From the NCBI GenBank assembly GCA_947644305.1, contig CANRYS010000011.1, positions 1-64,000 of the forward strand: a stretch of 64,000 bases of DNA, written 5' to 3'. Both the position numbers and the translations under genes were made by a program. This DNA comes from an uncultured Roseburia sp. (GTDB taxonomy: Bacteria > Bacillota > Clostridia > Lachnospirales > Lachnospiraceae). Below are positions 1-9,200 of this stretch, piece after piece. How positions within the stretch are numbered: the first letter of the stretch is position 1; the number at the start of each line of letters is the position of its first letter. The notes beneath the pieces are model-generated. The model was not told the DNA's origin and made no database searches. It saw only the letters and a program-made list of their open reading frames with translations.

Positions 1-431
1 GTTTTTAATGCAATAAACTTCATTCTTTCGTTTTTGCTGACTTCAGACGGCTCGCAGCGAAAAAAGCGCTGGCCTCCTCCAGAAAATCATTTTCTTTCTT
101 CAAACGGCGGTTTTCTTTCTCCAGTTCTTTTACCTGCCGGCGAAGCTTTAGGAGTTCCTCGTTAAGCGTCATAGCGCTTTGTGGAGTCTGTGAACCAGCT
201 CCAAGGTCAAGATTGCCAAGACGGTTAGCCCGTACCCAGCCATACATGGTGTTTTTGGGGACTCCCAGTTCTTTAGCAGCTTTAGCTTGTCCGATTTCTT
301 TAGCGAGCTTCACTGCCTGTACTTTGTATTCGTGGTCATATTGTCTGTTTTCTGCCATTTTGTTCACTCCTTATTCTCTTGATTATATCTCAAATCCTTG
401 AGAATGTGGTGTCAACTTTTTTTATACCACA
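1..431 (-). mobile_element. IS3-type insertion sequence, cut by the window edge
   Basis: The right-hand part of an IS3-type element, read leftwards. It holds orfA (20-358) and the first codons of orfB, which starts at an ATG at 23 overlapping the orfA stop as ATGA and runs off the window. The outer boundary is not certain. A GTGG...CCAC-bounded stretch at about 408-430 (GTGTCAAC next to ATACCACA) is a plausible terminal inverted repeat, but the other end is outside the window, so this could not be confirmed. Confidence 0.55.
20..358 (-). CDS. IS3-family transposase OrfA (helix-turn-helix protein)
   Basis: DNA-binding OrfA of an IS3-type element; with OrfB, normally the DDE catalytic part, it makes the transposase. 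Residues about 5-50 form the HTH_Tnp_1 type helix-turn-helix (KVQAVKLAKEIGQAKAAKEL...PKNTMYGWV). A leucine- and lysine-rich coiled coil follows (LLKLRRQVKELEKENRRL). The ATG at 358 is preferred to the GTG at 367 because AAGGAG lies 8 bases before the ATG and would touch the GTG. The length of about 112 residues is normal for OrfA. The stop overlaps a possible orfB start (ATGA), so translational coupling is likely. Activity cannot be judged without orfB. Confidence 0.85.
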   Translation of the reverse strand: MAENRQYDHEYKVQAVKLAKEIGQAKAAKELGVPKNTMYGWVRANRLGNLDLGAGSQTPQSAMTLNEELLKLRRQVKELEKENRRLKKENDFLEEASAFFAASRLKSAKTKE

Positions 432-465
432 TCATTTTTACTTCTTATTGCCCCACGTTACCTGC

Positions 466-836
466 TCACCCGTAAACGGGTCTACGTACTCTTTCAACGG
501 AATCTACATAATATCCACGGCACCAAAAATGTCTGTTCCCGTATTTATATTTCAGATTTGCATGTCTCTCAAATATCATTAGTGAACTTTTTCCTTTTAA
601 GTAGCCTACAATCTGGGAGACACTATATTTGGGGGGTATTCGCATAAACATATGCACATGATCCGGCATACATTCAGCTTCTAGTATCTCGATCCTTTTT
701 CTTTTGCAAAGCATACTAAGAATATTTCCCACATCTGCTCTGATTTTCCCGTAAATTATCTTACTGCGAAATTTTGGTGCAAATACAAGTGATATTAATA
801 TTCCCACTTTGTATGTGCTAAACTATTCATGTCCAT
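466..836 (-). pseudogene. tnpA: IS200/IS605 Y1 transposase TnpA, broken
   Basis: The HUH single-strand transposase of an IS200-type element. The HUH motif (PDHVHMF) and the catalytic Tyr context (CRGYYVDS) are readable. The proper start is the ATG at 836 (MDMNSLAHTKWEY), 8 bases after GGAGG. That frame meets TAA at 797-795, and the rest of the protein continues one frame away from about 807, which implies a one-base deletion. The C-terminus is also abnormal: after YYVDSVER the family sequence is lost and the frame stops about 10 residues later, roughly 30 residues short. Two independent lesions make an inactive copy likely. Confidence 0.85.
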
Positions 837-843
837 TCTGGAT

Positions 844-903
844 ACCTCCTATGTTGTTTTCTGTGTGGTTGGCGAACCATCACTATGATACAACATAGGA
901 GGT
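844..903 (-). promoter_or_regulatory. Hairpin sequestering the tnpA ribosome site
   Basis: A perfect 14-bp inverted repeat (844-857 and 890-903) encloses 32 bases that contain a second small hairpin (GGTT/AACC at 867-870 and 875-878). On the minus strand the inner arm contains the GGAGG ribosome site of tnpA, so the folded leader would hide it. IS200 elements are known to repress tnpA translation with such a leader hairpin. Further palindromes, TAGCTAAAGCTA at 912-923 and CGGC/GCCG at 937-947, probably belong to the subterminal hairpin end of the element. Confidence 0.75.
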
Positions 904-967
904 TTTGCTTGTAGCTAAAGCTATTGCGGGTCACACCGGCATAGCCGATGGTTTATTTTCCTTTCAT

Positions 968-2113
968 TCAAAATTTTGTTGCTAACAGTTTTGTTCTCAA
1001 TTCAGAAATAATAATATTCTCTCTAACTAAACTTTCATAAAAATCAAATAATTTCTCTGTGTTCTTCCTAAACACGACCTGTGCGTTCTCTTGGACATTA
1101 ACTGATAATTTTTTAAAATCCTTTTTATATATTTCTTTAAAAGTACTACCATTTGCAATAGATGATATCAATTGCTTATTTCGCTTAACCCAGAAATATA
1201 TTTGAAGAACTGGGATTCTATTATCTTTTGGAATAAGTGAAAATATCCCTTGATTTGTAGTTACTTCATTCAAATTAATTACCGCCTGTCCAATTGTTGC
1301 TCTACTTGTCATAATTACAGATCTTGCAGGAATCAATTTTGCTCCACTATTTTCCAATCCTGATAAACTTATTTTCCTTTTTGCCGATAAAGTTAACATA
1401 TTATCACAAGTTGTTACATCAGCTGGTGTATACCATTCATACATACCATTATTCCAATAAGTATCATTCTTCGTAGATGGTGTTCCTCCCGTTATAATTT
1501 CAACAAAATCTGCTAAAGGAATTATATCATAATTCCTTTCACTATCTTCAAAAAACTTACAATATAAATATTCCATTAAAAGTTCCATATTGGTGAGAAT
1601 GTTACAATTATCCTCATATTTTTCATCCAACATAATCAACTCTTTAACAATATCCTTTTGATCATCTAATGAAGGTAATTCAATCTCATAATTAGCCAAT
1701 GTTTTACGAGATACTTCTTTAAATGTACTTCCGTTTCCTAATACTTCAATTTTTTTCTTATTTTTTAACAAATAATAATATAAATACTGATTAAATAAAA
1801 CATCCTCCTTACACACAAAACTTTTAAACCCTTGATTTGTGCAAAGTTCATTTCCTGCAATAGCCACATATCCTATAGGTGCTCTTGAAGAAAACAATAT
1901 CGTCCCTTTTGGCAAAAGATTTGTTGCACAACTCCTAAATCCTTCTTCTGTAATACTTCTTTGTCCAGAATATATATATTTGTGTGCATAGCCCGATAAA
2001 TCTTTAGGTGTTATCCATGCAATATTACCATTTTCATAAAAGTGTTTATTTTTTGTTAATGGTGTTGCACCACTATAAATATCCGCAACATCTTTCAAAC
2101 AATATTTCTTCAT
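968..2113 (-). CDS. hsdS: Type I restriction-modification specificity subunit HsdS
   Basis: Sequence-recognition subunit of a type I DNA modification/restriction complex. It has two target-recognition domains in tandem. The first starts with SGATPLTKNKHFYENG (residues 14-29) and ends at NGSTFKE (127-133). The second starts with GGTPSTKNDTYWNNG (209-223) and ends at a second NGSTFKE (321-327). Helical spacers follow each half (around 150-190 and the C-terminus). Its length of 381 residues is normal. Its ATG overlaps the last base of the hsdM stop codon (TAATG), so the two are translationally coupled. Recognition sequence cannot be predicted. No hsdR was found next to it. Confidence 0.93.
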   Translation of the reverse strand: MKKYCLKDVADIYSGATPLTKNKHFYENGNIAWITPKDLSGYAHKYIYSGQRSITEEGFRSCATNLLPKGTILFSSRAPIGYVAIAGNELCTNQGFKSFVCKEDVLFNQYLYYYLLKNKKKIEVLGNGSTFKEVSRKTLANYEIELPSLDDQKDIVKELIMLDEKYEDNCNILTNMELLMEYLYCKFFEDSERNYDIIPLADFVEIITGGTPSTKNDTYWNNGMYEWYTPADVTTCDNMLTLSAKRKISLSGLENSGAKLIPARSVIMTSRATIGQAVINLNEVTTNQGIFSLIPKDNRIPVLQIYFWVKRNKQLISSIANGSTFKEIYKKDFKKLSVNVQENAQVVFRKNTEKLFDFYESLVRENIIISELRTKLLATKF

Positions 2114-3468
2114 TATATCAACTCCTCAAAAATTGAATTAGAAATTTCATTTGATTTTTTTATTTGCTGTATCAGTTTCATCTTCAATTCTTCTATCTCT
2201 CTTTCAACAATCACAGAATCCATTATTTTTTCTTGTACGCCAGTATATATGCTAGGCATTATTTTATATTCATTTTTTACAACATCAGAAACTTTCGCTA
2301 CCCACGAATATCCTTTTTCATTATACTTTACCTTTTTCCCTTTTTGGTAATCATGATATATTTTACAAATTCTAGCTATGTCATTTTCTAATAATACTTT
2401 TTGCGTTTTGCTAACATTTTCTCCCAAAGAGCTTGCATCAATAAATAATATTTTATCCTTTACGCCTCTACCTTTATCTAAAAAAATCAAAGCACTCGGA
2501 ATAGCTGTCCCTAAAAACATTTTATCAGGAAGTTGCACAACACAATCTATAATATTCTGTTTGATCATCTTTTTCCTTGTGTCTAAATCAGCTTCATTTG
2601 AACTTGTCAATGCACCGTTCGATATAACAAAGCCTGCTTTTCCAGTATCTTTAAGATGGTAAATAAAATGCTGAACCCACATGTAGTTTGCATTATTTTT
2701 ATTAATTGTTCCAAACACTCTGGGATCACTTGGCAATAAATGCTCGCTTCCCCAATCTTTCATGTTAAATGGTGGATTACTTATTACATAATCCGCCTTA
2801 AGATCATTAAAACAATCATTCAGTAATGTATCACCGTTTTTAATCTGCAAATCTAAACCGTGAAGCACTCCATTCATATAAGCAAGCATAATTGTTTTAC
2901 AATTTTGTTCTTGTCCAATAAACTTCATTTTCTTTCCGCTGTACTTATTGGATTGTATAAACATTCCTCCTGTTCCACACGCTGGATCATATACAATTCC
3001 CCCTTGAGGATTTAACATCTGCACAAGTAATTCTACTATTGATGGAGGTGTAAAAAATTCCCCCCCCCTATTACCTTCCGTTGCTGCAAAATTACCTATA
3101 AAATATTCATAGATTCTTCCCAAGTAGTCTACCTTTTCCTCTTGATTATTTGTATCTATCTCATTAATCAAGCAAACTAATTCCTTTATTGTCCTAGTTG
3201 GTAAATTGCTCTCTGAATATATGTTTTCATATGGACTTTTTATCTGTTCAAATTTAGGAAGTATCTTGTCTAACTCGTTATCCAACAGAGTCTCTATCCC
3301 ATCTTGATTACACTCATTAGTTATTTTTTCCCAAACACCGTCTTTATTCTTTTCAGACATATATCGAATAAACACTAAAGGCAACACATAAAATTTATAA
3401 TCCGATGGGGGAATTTTTCCACGCAATTTATTAGCAGTTTTAAATAAATTACTTTCATAATTATCCAT
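2113..3468 (-). CDS. hsdM: Type I restriction-modification methyltransferase subunit HsdM
   Basis: N6-adenine methyltransferase subunit of a type I system, using S-adenosylmethionine. The N-terminal helical domain (1-120) precedes the N6_Mtase core. SAM-binding motif I is DPACGTGG (161-168) and catalytic motif IV is NPPF (231-234). GGEFFTPP (135-142) is the conserved entry to the core. The codons for residues 134-137 form an uninterrupted run of nine G (3060-3068 on the plus strand), unusual in AT-rich DNA and a possible slippage site. The gene is intact in the given sequence. The ribosome site AAAGGAG precedes the ATG. Base composition is more AT-rich than the core genes, which suggests acquisition by transfer. 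Confidence 0.93.
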   Translation of the reverse strand: MDNYESNLFKTANKLRGKIPPSDYKFYVLPLVFIRYMSEKNKDGVWEKITNECNQDGIETLLDNELDKILPKFEQIKSPYENIYSESNLPTRTIKELVCLINEIDTNNQEEKVDYLGRIYEYFIGNFAATEGNRGGEFFTPPSIVELLVQMLNPQGGIVYDPACGTGGMFIQSNKYSGKKMKFIGQEQNCKTIMLAYMNGVLHGLDLQIKNGDTLLNDCFNDLKADYVISNPPFNMKDWGSEHLLPSDPRVFGTINKNNANYMWVQHFIYHLKDTGKAGFVISNGALTSSNEADLDTRKKMIKQNIIDCVVQLPDKMFLGTAIPSALIFLDKGRGVKDKILFIDASSLGENVSKTQKVLLENDIARICKIYHDYQKGKKVKYNEKGYSWVAKVSDVVKNEYKIMPSIYTGVQEKIMDSVIVEREIEELKMKLIQQIKKSNEISNSIFEELI

Positions 3469-3496
3469 ATCAATTCTCCTTTCATTTCCTAAAAAT

Positions 3497-3525
3497 ATAT
3501 TACTATTCTCCAGTGTTTTTGTCTA
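3497..3525 (-). promoter_or_regulatory. Possible hsdMS promoter
   Basis: TAGACA (3525-3520), 17 bases, then TAATAT (3502-3497), about 30 bases before the hsdM ATG. The -35 matches 5 of 6 consensus bases and the -10 matches 4 of 6. Spacing is ideal. Inferred from sequence only. Confidence 0.4.
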
Positions 3526-3571
3526 TCCTTTTTGGGATACTAAATGTATTTTTTGTAGAATTACAATACAT

Positions 3572-4485
3572 ATGTTTCAATTTAAAAATTTAAAAACTGA
3601 GATTCCACCTTTATGTAATAGTTTAATTACCAAAAAAACAAACCGAAAAGAGCTCTCTGCTATCAATACTATAACACAAGATATGTGGTATCGTCTATCT
3701 CTGATTTGCTATGCCCCAAAATATGGCGTTACCAAGGCTACTGTTAAATACAAAACTAACCTCTAGTATATTTTCTGGATACGACGGCTCTTTTGGATCG
3801 TTACGCTGCAGATCCCGCAGACTCACCACCACCTGAACCAGCATGCCCCTCACGAGATCGAGCTTATTTTTCTCCCGTTCCATCCATAGGCTTTACTGGT
3901 TCTTCAGAAAGCAGGGCATGATGGCCATAAATCTTCCAAACCCCAAATATGTCTCGGAGGCTTACCAACAGATGTCCTCGCGTTCCGGAGAACGCATTCA
4001 GGATGACGTCAAATTCGTCTTTTCTGTATGTCTGATTAATGAAGCAATGGGGAAAAAGTTTTATGCATATACTGCGATTGATGAATACTCCCGCTGGAGT
4101 TATGTGGAAACCTTTTATTCTTCCTTGCTCTTACCGGAACACATTCTCAAGGCTTTTCCTTATCCAGTCTAATGCGTCCAGACAGCAATGGTCAAGGGTT
4201 TAGCAAGTTTTTCTTCCCATGGTATTTTAGACAAGCCTACCATTTTCAGAAATGTCTGAATCAGCTTGGTATCCACTATAAATTAATTCGCCTATTTACA
4301 CCAAGACATAACGGGAAAGTGGAACGAAGCCACCACAAAGATAATGAACACTCTATAAAACACATGGTATTCTTTTGAAAACTTTGTAAAGCAACTCAAA
4401 CTTTACAACCACAGGGATTACATCATCTTTCCCATGTCCCCCTTGGGCTGGAAACTCCCAGGCAGGTATTTAAAGTAAAGTGTAA
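3572..4485 (+). pseudogene. Integrase-core (IS481-like) transposase, multiply broken
   Basis: Remains of a DDE integrase-core transposase. In order one can read YRLSLICYAPKYGVTKATV (a HTH region, from about 3691), then after a stop a stretch of Arg/His-rich linker, an internal deletion near 3870, and FFRKQGMMAINLPNPKY. The core follows: DDVKFVFSVCLIN, AMGKKFYAYTAIDEYSRW (first Asp region), a break at about 4170, then SNGQGFSKFF, a region ending with TPRHNGKVERSHHKDNE, a frame change at about 4370, and YSFENFVKQLKLYNHRDY ending at TAA near 4485. At least one stop, one deletion and two frameshifts. Family assignment rests on the DEYSR and RHNGKVERSH motifs. It lies between hsdM and marR. Confidence 0.8.
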
Positions 4486-4607
4486 TTTGACAAACCTACA
4501 AAATTCCTATTTATCTCTACTACATAATTCCCACCGTCAATCTGCAAAATAACCTCCTGTATCCCCCGACTATTTAGTCTGTTTTTCACAAAAATCACCT
4601 TCCCCTA

Positions 4608-4636
4608 TTGACAATCGATTCTTTATCACATAACAT
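4608..4636 (+). promoter_or_regulatory. Promoter of the marR-exporter operon
   Basis: TTGACA (4608-4613), 17 bases, TAACAT (4631-4636), about 95 bases before the marR start. Perfect -35, 4 of 6 at -10, ideal spacing. The operator palindrome starts inside the -10. The preceding 4486-4607 shows nothing else recognisable. Confidence 0.6.
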
Positions 4637-4659
4637 ATAGTTTACAATATGAACTATAT
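4635..4659. promoter_or_regulatory. Candidate MarR operator palindrome
   Basis: ATATAGTT (4635-4642) and AACTATAT (4652-4659) form an exact inverted repeat of 8-bp arms with a 9-bp centre. It overlaps the -10 and the likely transcription start of the marR operon. MarR regulators usually bind such AT-rich palindromes and repress their own operon. Binding is inferred. Confidence 0.6.
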
Positions 4660-4728
4660 ACCAAAACTCAAAAAAACTAAGCTCAATACTCCATTGAGCC
4701 GCCACTCAGTCTCAGAAGGGAGATTATT

Positions 4729-5172
4729 ATGGAAGATTACGATTGGCTTGACATGATGGAAAAAATGAATGAAATACGGCTTTTTTCAAGCCTTCATATA
4801 AGAGGAAAAAGAAAGGGCGCCACCTCTCCCCAGGAAATAGATATGTTGTCTCGTATTTTTATATCCGAGGAAGCAAGGACACCTTTGGATCTCTCTGTAC
4901 TTATGGGATTGAGCAAATCCGCCGTGAGCCGCCTGATCGAAAGTCTAGAAAAGAAAGAGTTTCTTGAAAAACAATTCAGCAAAAAAGATAAACGGAGCTA
5001 TACATTGTATATCACAGAAAAAGGACATCAGGAGCTCCAACAGGCATACCGGCATTATCTGAAACCTATCTATAACCTGCGGAGAACTCTTGGCGAAGAA
5101 CGTTTCAACTCTCTGCTCACACAGATCAAAGAAGCAAATAGTTTGTTACAGAATAAGGAGGTAACCAAATGA
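4729..5172 (+). CDS. MarR-family transcriptional regulator
   Basis: A winged-helix repressor of 147 residues, the usual MarR size. The DNA-binding core runs from TPLDLSVLMGLSKSAVSRLI (recognition helix) through the wing with KKDKRSYTLYITEKGHQ (about residues 52-104), flanked by dimerisation helices at both ends. GGGAG precedes the ATG. Its TGA overlaps the ATG of the exporter gene as ATGA (5169-5172), so the two are co-translated and the regulator probably controls export of a compound it senses. The palindrome at 4635-4659 fits autorepression. Ligand unknown. Confidence 0.9.
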   Translation: MEDYDWLDMMEKMNEIRLFSSLHIRGKRKGATSPQEIDMLSRIFISEEARTPLDLSVLMGLSKSAVSRLIESLEKKEFLEKQFSKKDKRSYTLYITEKGHQELQQAYRHYLKPIYNLRRTLGEERFNSLLTQIKEANSLLQNKEVTK

Positions 5173-6221
5173 CCTTTTACCAGGAACTTCAACTCAACCA
5201 GGCTGGTTCTAAATCTTATATCTCAAGTTTTGAAAGCATGAAAGACAAGTGGAAACATAGCGGGATTTACTTATTCAAAATTTTTCTAAATATCGCTTTT
5301 TGTACCATATTTATAGCCTTGTTTTCCATGATATTCGGCGCCGAAAACAGCTCCGCCGGGCTGGCAGTGCTTCTTAGCATCATGGTATTCCGCAATGCGG
5401 ATCTGGGCATCCGTGTGTCCCATGGCACAATCAATATTCTGATCGTGTTTGCCATGCTGGCGGTGGGTCCGAAGTTGTCCAACCTTCTTTCCGCCGGATG
5501 GGCTTTCTGTATCGATGTGATCTTTATCATGCTCATCCTGCTCCTGGGGTGCCATAACGTAATTATGTTCAATCATTCGACGCTGGTACTTGCTTATCTT
5601 CTACTGCAGGGATACGATGTCAGTGGAGAGTCGTACCACAAACGGCTGTTAGGTCTGTTGATCGGCGCGGTTCTGACGGCCGCTGTCTTTTACCGGAATC
5701 ACAGGAAAAAATCGTATAAACGTACATTTAAAAGCCTTTTTCTGGAGTTCGACTTATCCTCTGCCCGCACCCAGTGGCAGCTCCGTCTTACTCTCACCAT
5801 TTCCAGCGCGCTACTGATCGCTTCCCTTTTGGGTATTCCCAAAGCTATGTGGATCGGCATTGCGGTCATGTCTGTATGCGTGCCTTTCCGGGGAGATATG
5901 ACAGAGCGGATAAAATACCGTGCGCCGGGAAATATGCTAGGAGGCCTGCTTTTCTTAGTCGCCTATTTCCTTCTGCCGGAAGGTTCCGTCTCTTATATGG
6001 GAATTCTGGGAGGCATCGGCACTGGATTATCTGCCAGCTACGGGTGGCAGACCATTTTCAACGCCTTTAGTTCCCTCGCTATCGCGATGCCAGTCTTTGG
6101 ACTGCCCTATGCTATTTTGCTGAGAATATTCAATAATGTATTTGGCACCTTTTATGCATGGGTGTTTGACCGAATCTTTCAACCATTCCTTTCCCGGCTG
6201 ATCCATTGTTTTTCCCAGTGA
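5169..6221 (+). CDS. FUSC-family membrane protein (aromatic acid exporter-like)
   Basis: Integral membrane protein resembling FUSC/aromatic-acid exporter (ArAE) proteins. It has two sets of hydrophobic segments. The first covers about residues 35-175 (FLNIAFCTIFIALFSMIFG, LLGLLIGAVLTAAVF). A basic cytoplasmic link with HRKKSYKRTFK comes next, and a second set covers about 205-330 (WIGIAVMSVCVPFRGD, ILGGIGTGLS). The double-module layout is typical of FUSC proteins. It overlaps the MarR gene by four bases. The partner regulator suggests a role in efflux of a small, perhaps aromatic, inhibitor. No soluble C-terminal domain is present. Substrate cannot be told from sequence. Confidence 0.8.
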   Translation: MTFYQELQLNQAGSKSYISSFESMKDKWKHSGIYLFKIFLNIAFCTIFIALFSMIFGAENSSAGLAVLLSIMVFRNADLGIRVSHGTINILIVFAMLAVGPKLSNLLSAGWAFCIDVIFIMLILLLGCHNVIMFNHSTLVLAYLLLQGYDVSGESYHKRLLGLLIGAVLTAAVFYRNHRKKSYKRTFKSLFLEFDLSSARTQWQLRLTLTISSALLIASLLGIPKAMWIGIAVMSVCVPFRGDMTERIKYRAPGNMLGGLLFLVAYFLLPEGSVSYMGILGGIGTGLSASYGWQTIFNAFSSLAIAMPVFGLPYAILLRIFNNVFGTFYAWVFDRIFQPFLSRLIHCFSQ

Positions 6222-6244
6222 GTTTTTACGCTTGATTCACTATA

Positions 6245-9200
6245 CTAAAACCCCGTATCAATATTGATCCGGCTCCCCTCCCTGGTCTTTTCGATCTTGA
6301 TCTGCTGGGGAATATTTTCCATCAATTCCTCGCGGTGGCTGATGATCCCCACCAGCTTATTGGTTCCTGACAGACGAACCAGGGTATCCATGGCGTTTTC
6401 GATGGATTTTTTATCCAGGGTTCCAAAGCCCTCATCGACAAAGAGGGCGTCCATCTGCACTCCGCCGAGATTGGAGGATACCGTATCCGAAAGTCCGAGG
6501 GCCAGGCTGAGGGATGCTTTAAAGCTCTCGCCGCCGGAGAGGCTTCCCACCGGTCTTCTGTGGCCGGTAAAATTGTCCTGCACCTCAAGGTTTAAGATCG
6601 TCTTGCTCCGTTTGTTATCCGAATCATCTTTCCTAAACAATTCAAACTGGCCGTCGCTCATAGGCAGGAGACGTCTGTTAGCCGCAGAGATAATGTGATC
6701 AAAACCAGCGGCCTGTATATACTGTTCAAAGGTGATCTTTGCCCGATTGGGTATATTTCCTGTGATAAGTTCATAAAGCCTGGTACACCGGTTATATTCC
6801 TCTCGGAATTTTTCCAATGAACTCCTCTGACCGGATATCTTTTCCTTTATCCTCTTATTCTTGTCAAGCCGGTTCTCAATCTGTGTGCACCGTTTCCTCA
6901 GCGTTTCGATCAGGAGGTCCTGCTCTTCGGATTCCTTCTTTAGCTGCTCCTCCACCATCTCCTTTTTCCCCCTGGCATCCACCTTTGCCTGTTCTAACTG
7001 TTGACTATTGGTCTGAACCTCCTGTCTATATTCATGGATCTTTTTCTCATTTTCTGCAATTTCATCCTCATCGGTCAAAAATTCTAGAAATGCTTCTTCC
7101 GTTGCGAAGTTCTCTGCCTTTAAAATGTTCTCAAAATTACTGCGGGATTCTTTCGCCAGTTCTCTCTGGGATTGAAATCTTGTCCCCAAAACACCGAGAG
7201 CGGCTTCTGTCTCCGCCTTCTTTGTATCTGCTTTCTGCTTGGCGGTTTTGGCTTTGTCGATGACCGCAAAGAGACCGGCTGCCTCTTCTTCTGCCTTTTC
7301 CTGCTCTTTGACTGCCGTTGGAAGATCTGGATATACCAGCTTGTCATATTCCTTTAAGGCAGTTTTCCTTTCCACAATGGCAGTCTGATTCTTTCCTTTT
7401 CTTGCAACAAGGTCTTCCTTTCGCGCCGTAAGTTCTTCGGTTTCCTTTCCTCTGGCGGTCTCGATATCTTGTATCGCCTTCTCATAGATACCACAGTCCT
7501 CTGCCAGCCGGTTTTCCTCCTTTTCATTAGCCAGGATCTGTTCCTTAACCATGTCCCATACGGAAGAAATCTTTTCAAAAAAAAGCTCTATGGAATCATT
7601 TTCTGAAAGATCAGCATTATAATCTGCCTGTTTCATCGAGGTTAAAATCCGGTTTCTTAATTGTTCTTCACCGGATTCCAGCGCCGTCTTCGCTTTCTCT
7701 GCCTTTATACAGGAGCTATCTTTTGCCTCCTTCGCTTCTTCTTCCCTCTCCCGCAGTTCTTTCAGATCCTCTTCGGATGCCGTCTTCTCCGGCAATACCG
7801 CCGGTTCTGGATGGTGGGTGGAGCCGCAGACAGGACATTTTTTCCCTTCCTCTAAGTGTTGGGCCAATATGCCTGCCCGACAGTTCTCTAACATATGTTC
7901 GCAGCGCCTGCGCTCTTCGGAGACATCCTCAAATTGTTCCTGCGCCAGCCGGAAGGCATCTTGCTTTACCTTAAGTTCCTGTTTCTTTTTCTTATGTTCT
8001 GGCATGTCTTGCTCCAGGATCTCTTTCATCCCAGCTTCCAGTGTCCGTAACTCTTTTCCCCGATTCTGAACTTCCACCCGTCTCGGTGCGCACTTCTCAA
8101 GATCTTTGATCACCGCTCCCAGATGATCGATCTTATACTTTAACTTCTCTTCCTCCTCACGTAATGTCCGTTCTTCTTTATCCAGACCTTCCTCTTTCTT
8201 TTTCAGCGCTTCCATCTCTAAGATTAGCGCATCCCTTTTTTCATATTTGGGAATATCTTCTTTCAGCCTTTCAGCGGTTTTTTTCTGCTCTTGCGCCCTT
8301 GCTTCACCTTCCAGACTTTTTTTCAATGCCTCTTCCGCCAGGTAGACTTCCTTCTTAATCCCGGCCAACTCCTCTTTTTTGCTGTTAATCTCTCCCTCTG
8401 TGTCTGACGCCTCCCGCTTCTCTTTTTTCCATGTTTCATACATCGGTTTGATTTTGCGGACCGCTGTCTTTTGGCACTCTGTAAGAAGCTCCAGTTCCCT
8501 GATTCCAGCCTCTCTGACCTCCAGCTTGTCCTTTTCTTCGGTGAATTTCTTAAGCCTTTGAAGAAATTCGTTATTGGTATGTGCATTGTGAAGTGCTTTC
8601 TTTTTCTCTTCTCCTGTCTGTTTTTCAGTATGTAATTCTTTCTGGGTATTCTTCCATTCGGCGTCATCCGCCGAAATTACATCTGTCAGTATGTTTAGCA
8701 TTTCCTCCAGGTTCCAGGCACTGCCACTTGAATCTGCATCTTTTTGCATAAACCTCAGTGCCTCTTCCAGACTGCTGTCTTTTGGAGCCTCTGCATCTTT
8801 AAAATACTGAACAATGCTTTCCTCCGTCTTCTTTTTATCCGAATAACTGGCATTTTTTCTTTCTTTCAATTTATACTGCATACTTTCATAGCCAGAGGTC
8901 ATAAAAATAGTTCGAAGAATCTTCGTCCGATCCTCCGTGGATGCATTCAGTAAATCCCAGAATTCCCCCTGGGCGATCATAGCGATCTGCTTAAACTGCT
9001 TAAAGTCGATCTTCAGAAGTTCTTTTACCGCTTGATTGACCTGTGTCGTCCCTTCGATGGGCATTTCGTCCTCACAATAAAATTCTGCCCGTTCTTTCTC
9101 CGTGATCATGCCCTCCCCACGCTGTTTGGGTCTGTCATAGGAGGGCTTCCTGTACACGTGATACTCTTTTCCCTGGTGGGTAAAGGAAAAGTCCACAAAA

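Noticed and set aside
3695-3883. 62-codon minus-strand frame between hsdM and the transposase relic
   Set aside because: It is antisense to the readable transposase remains and has no recognisable motif.
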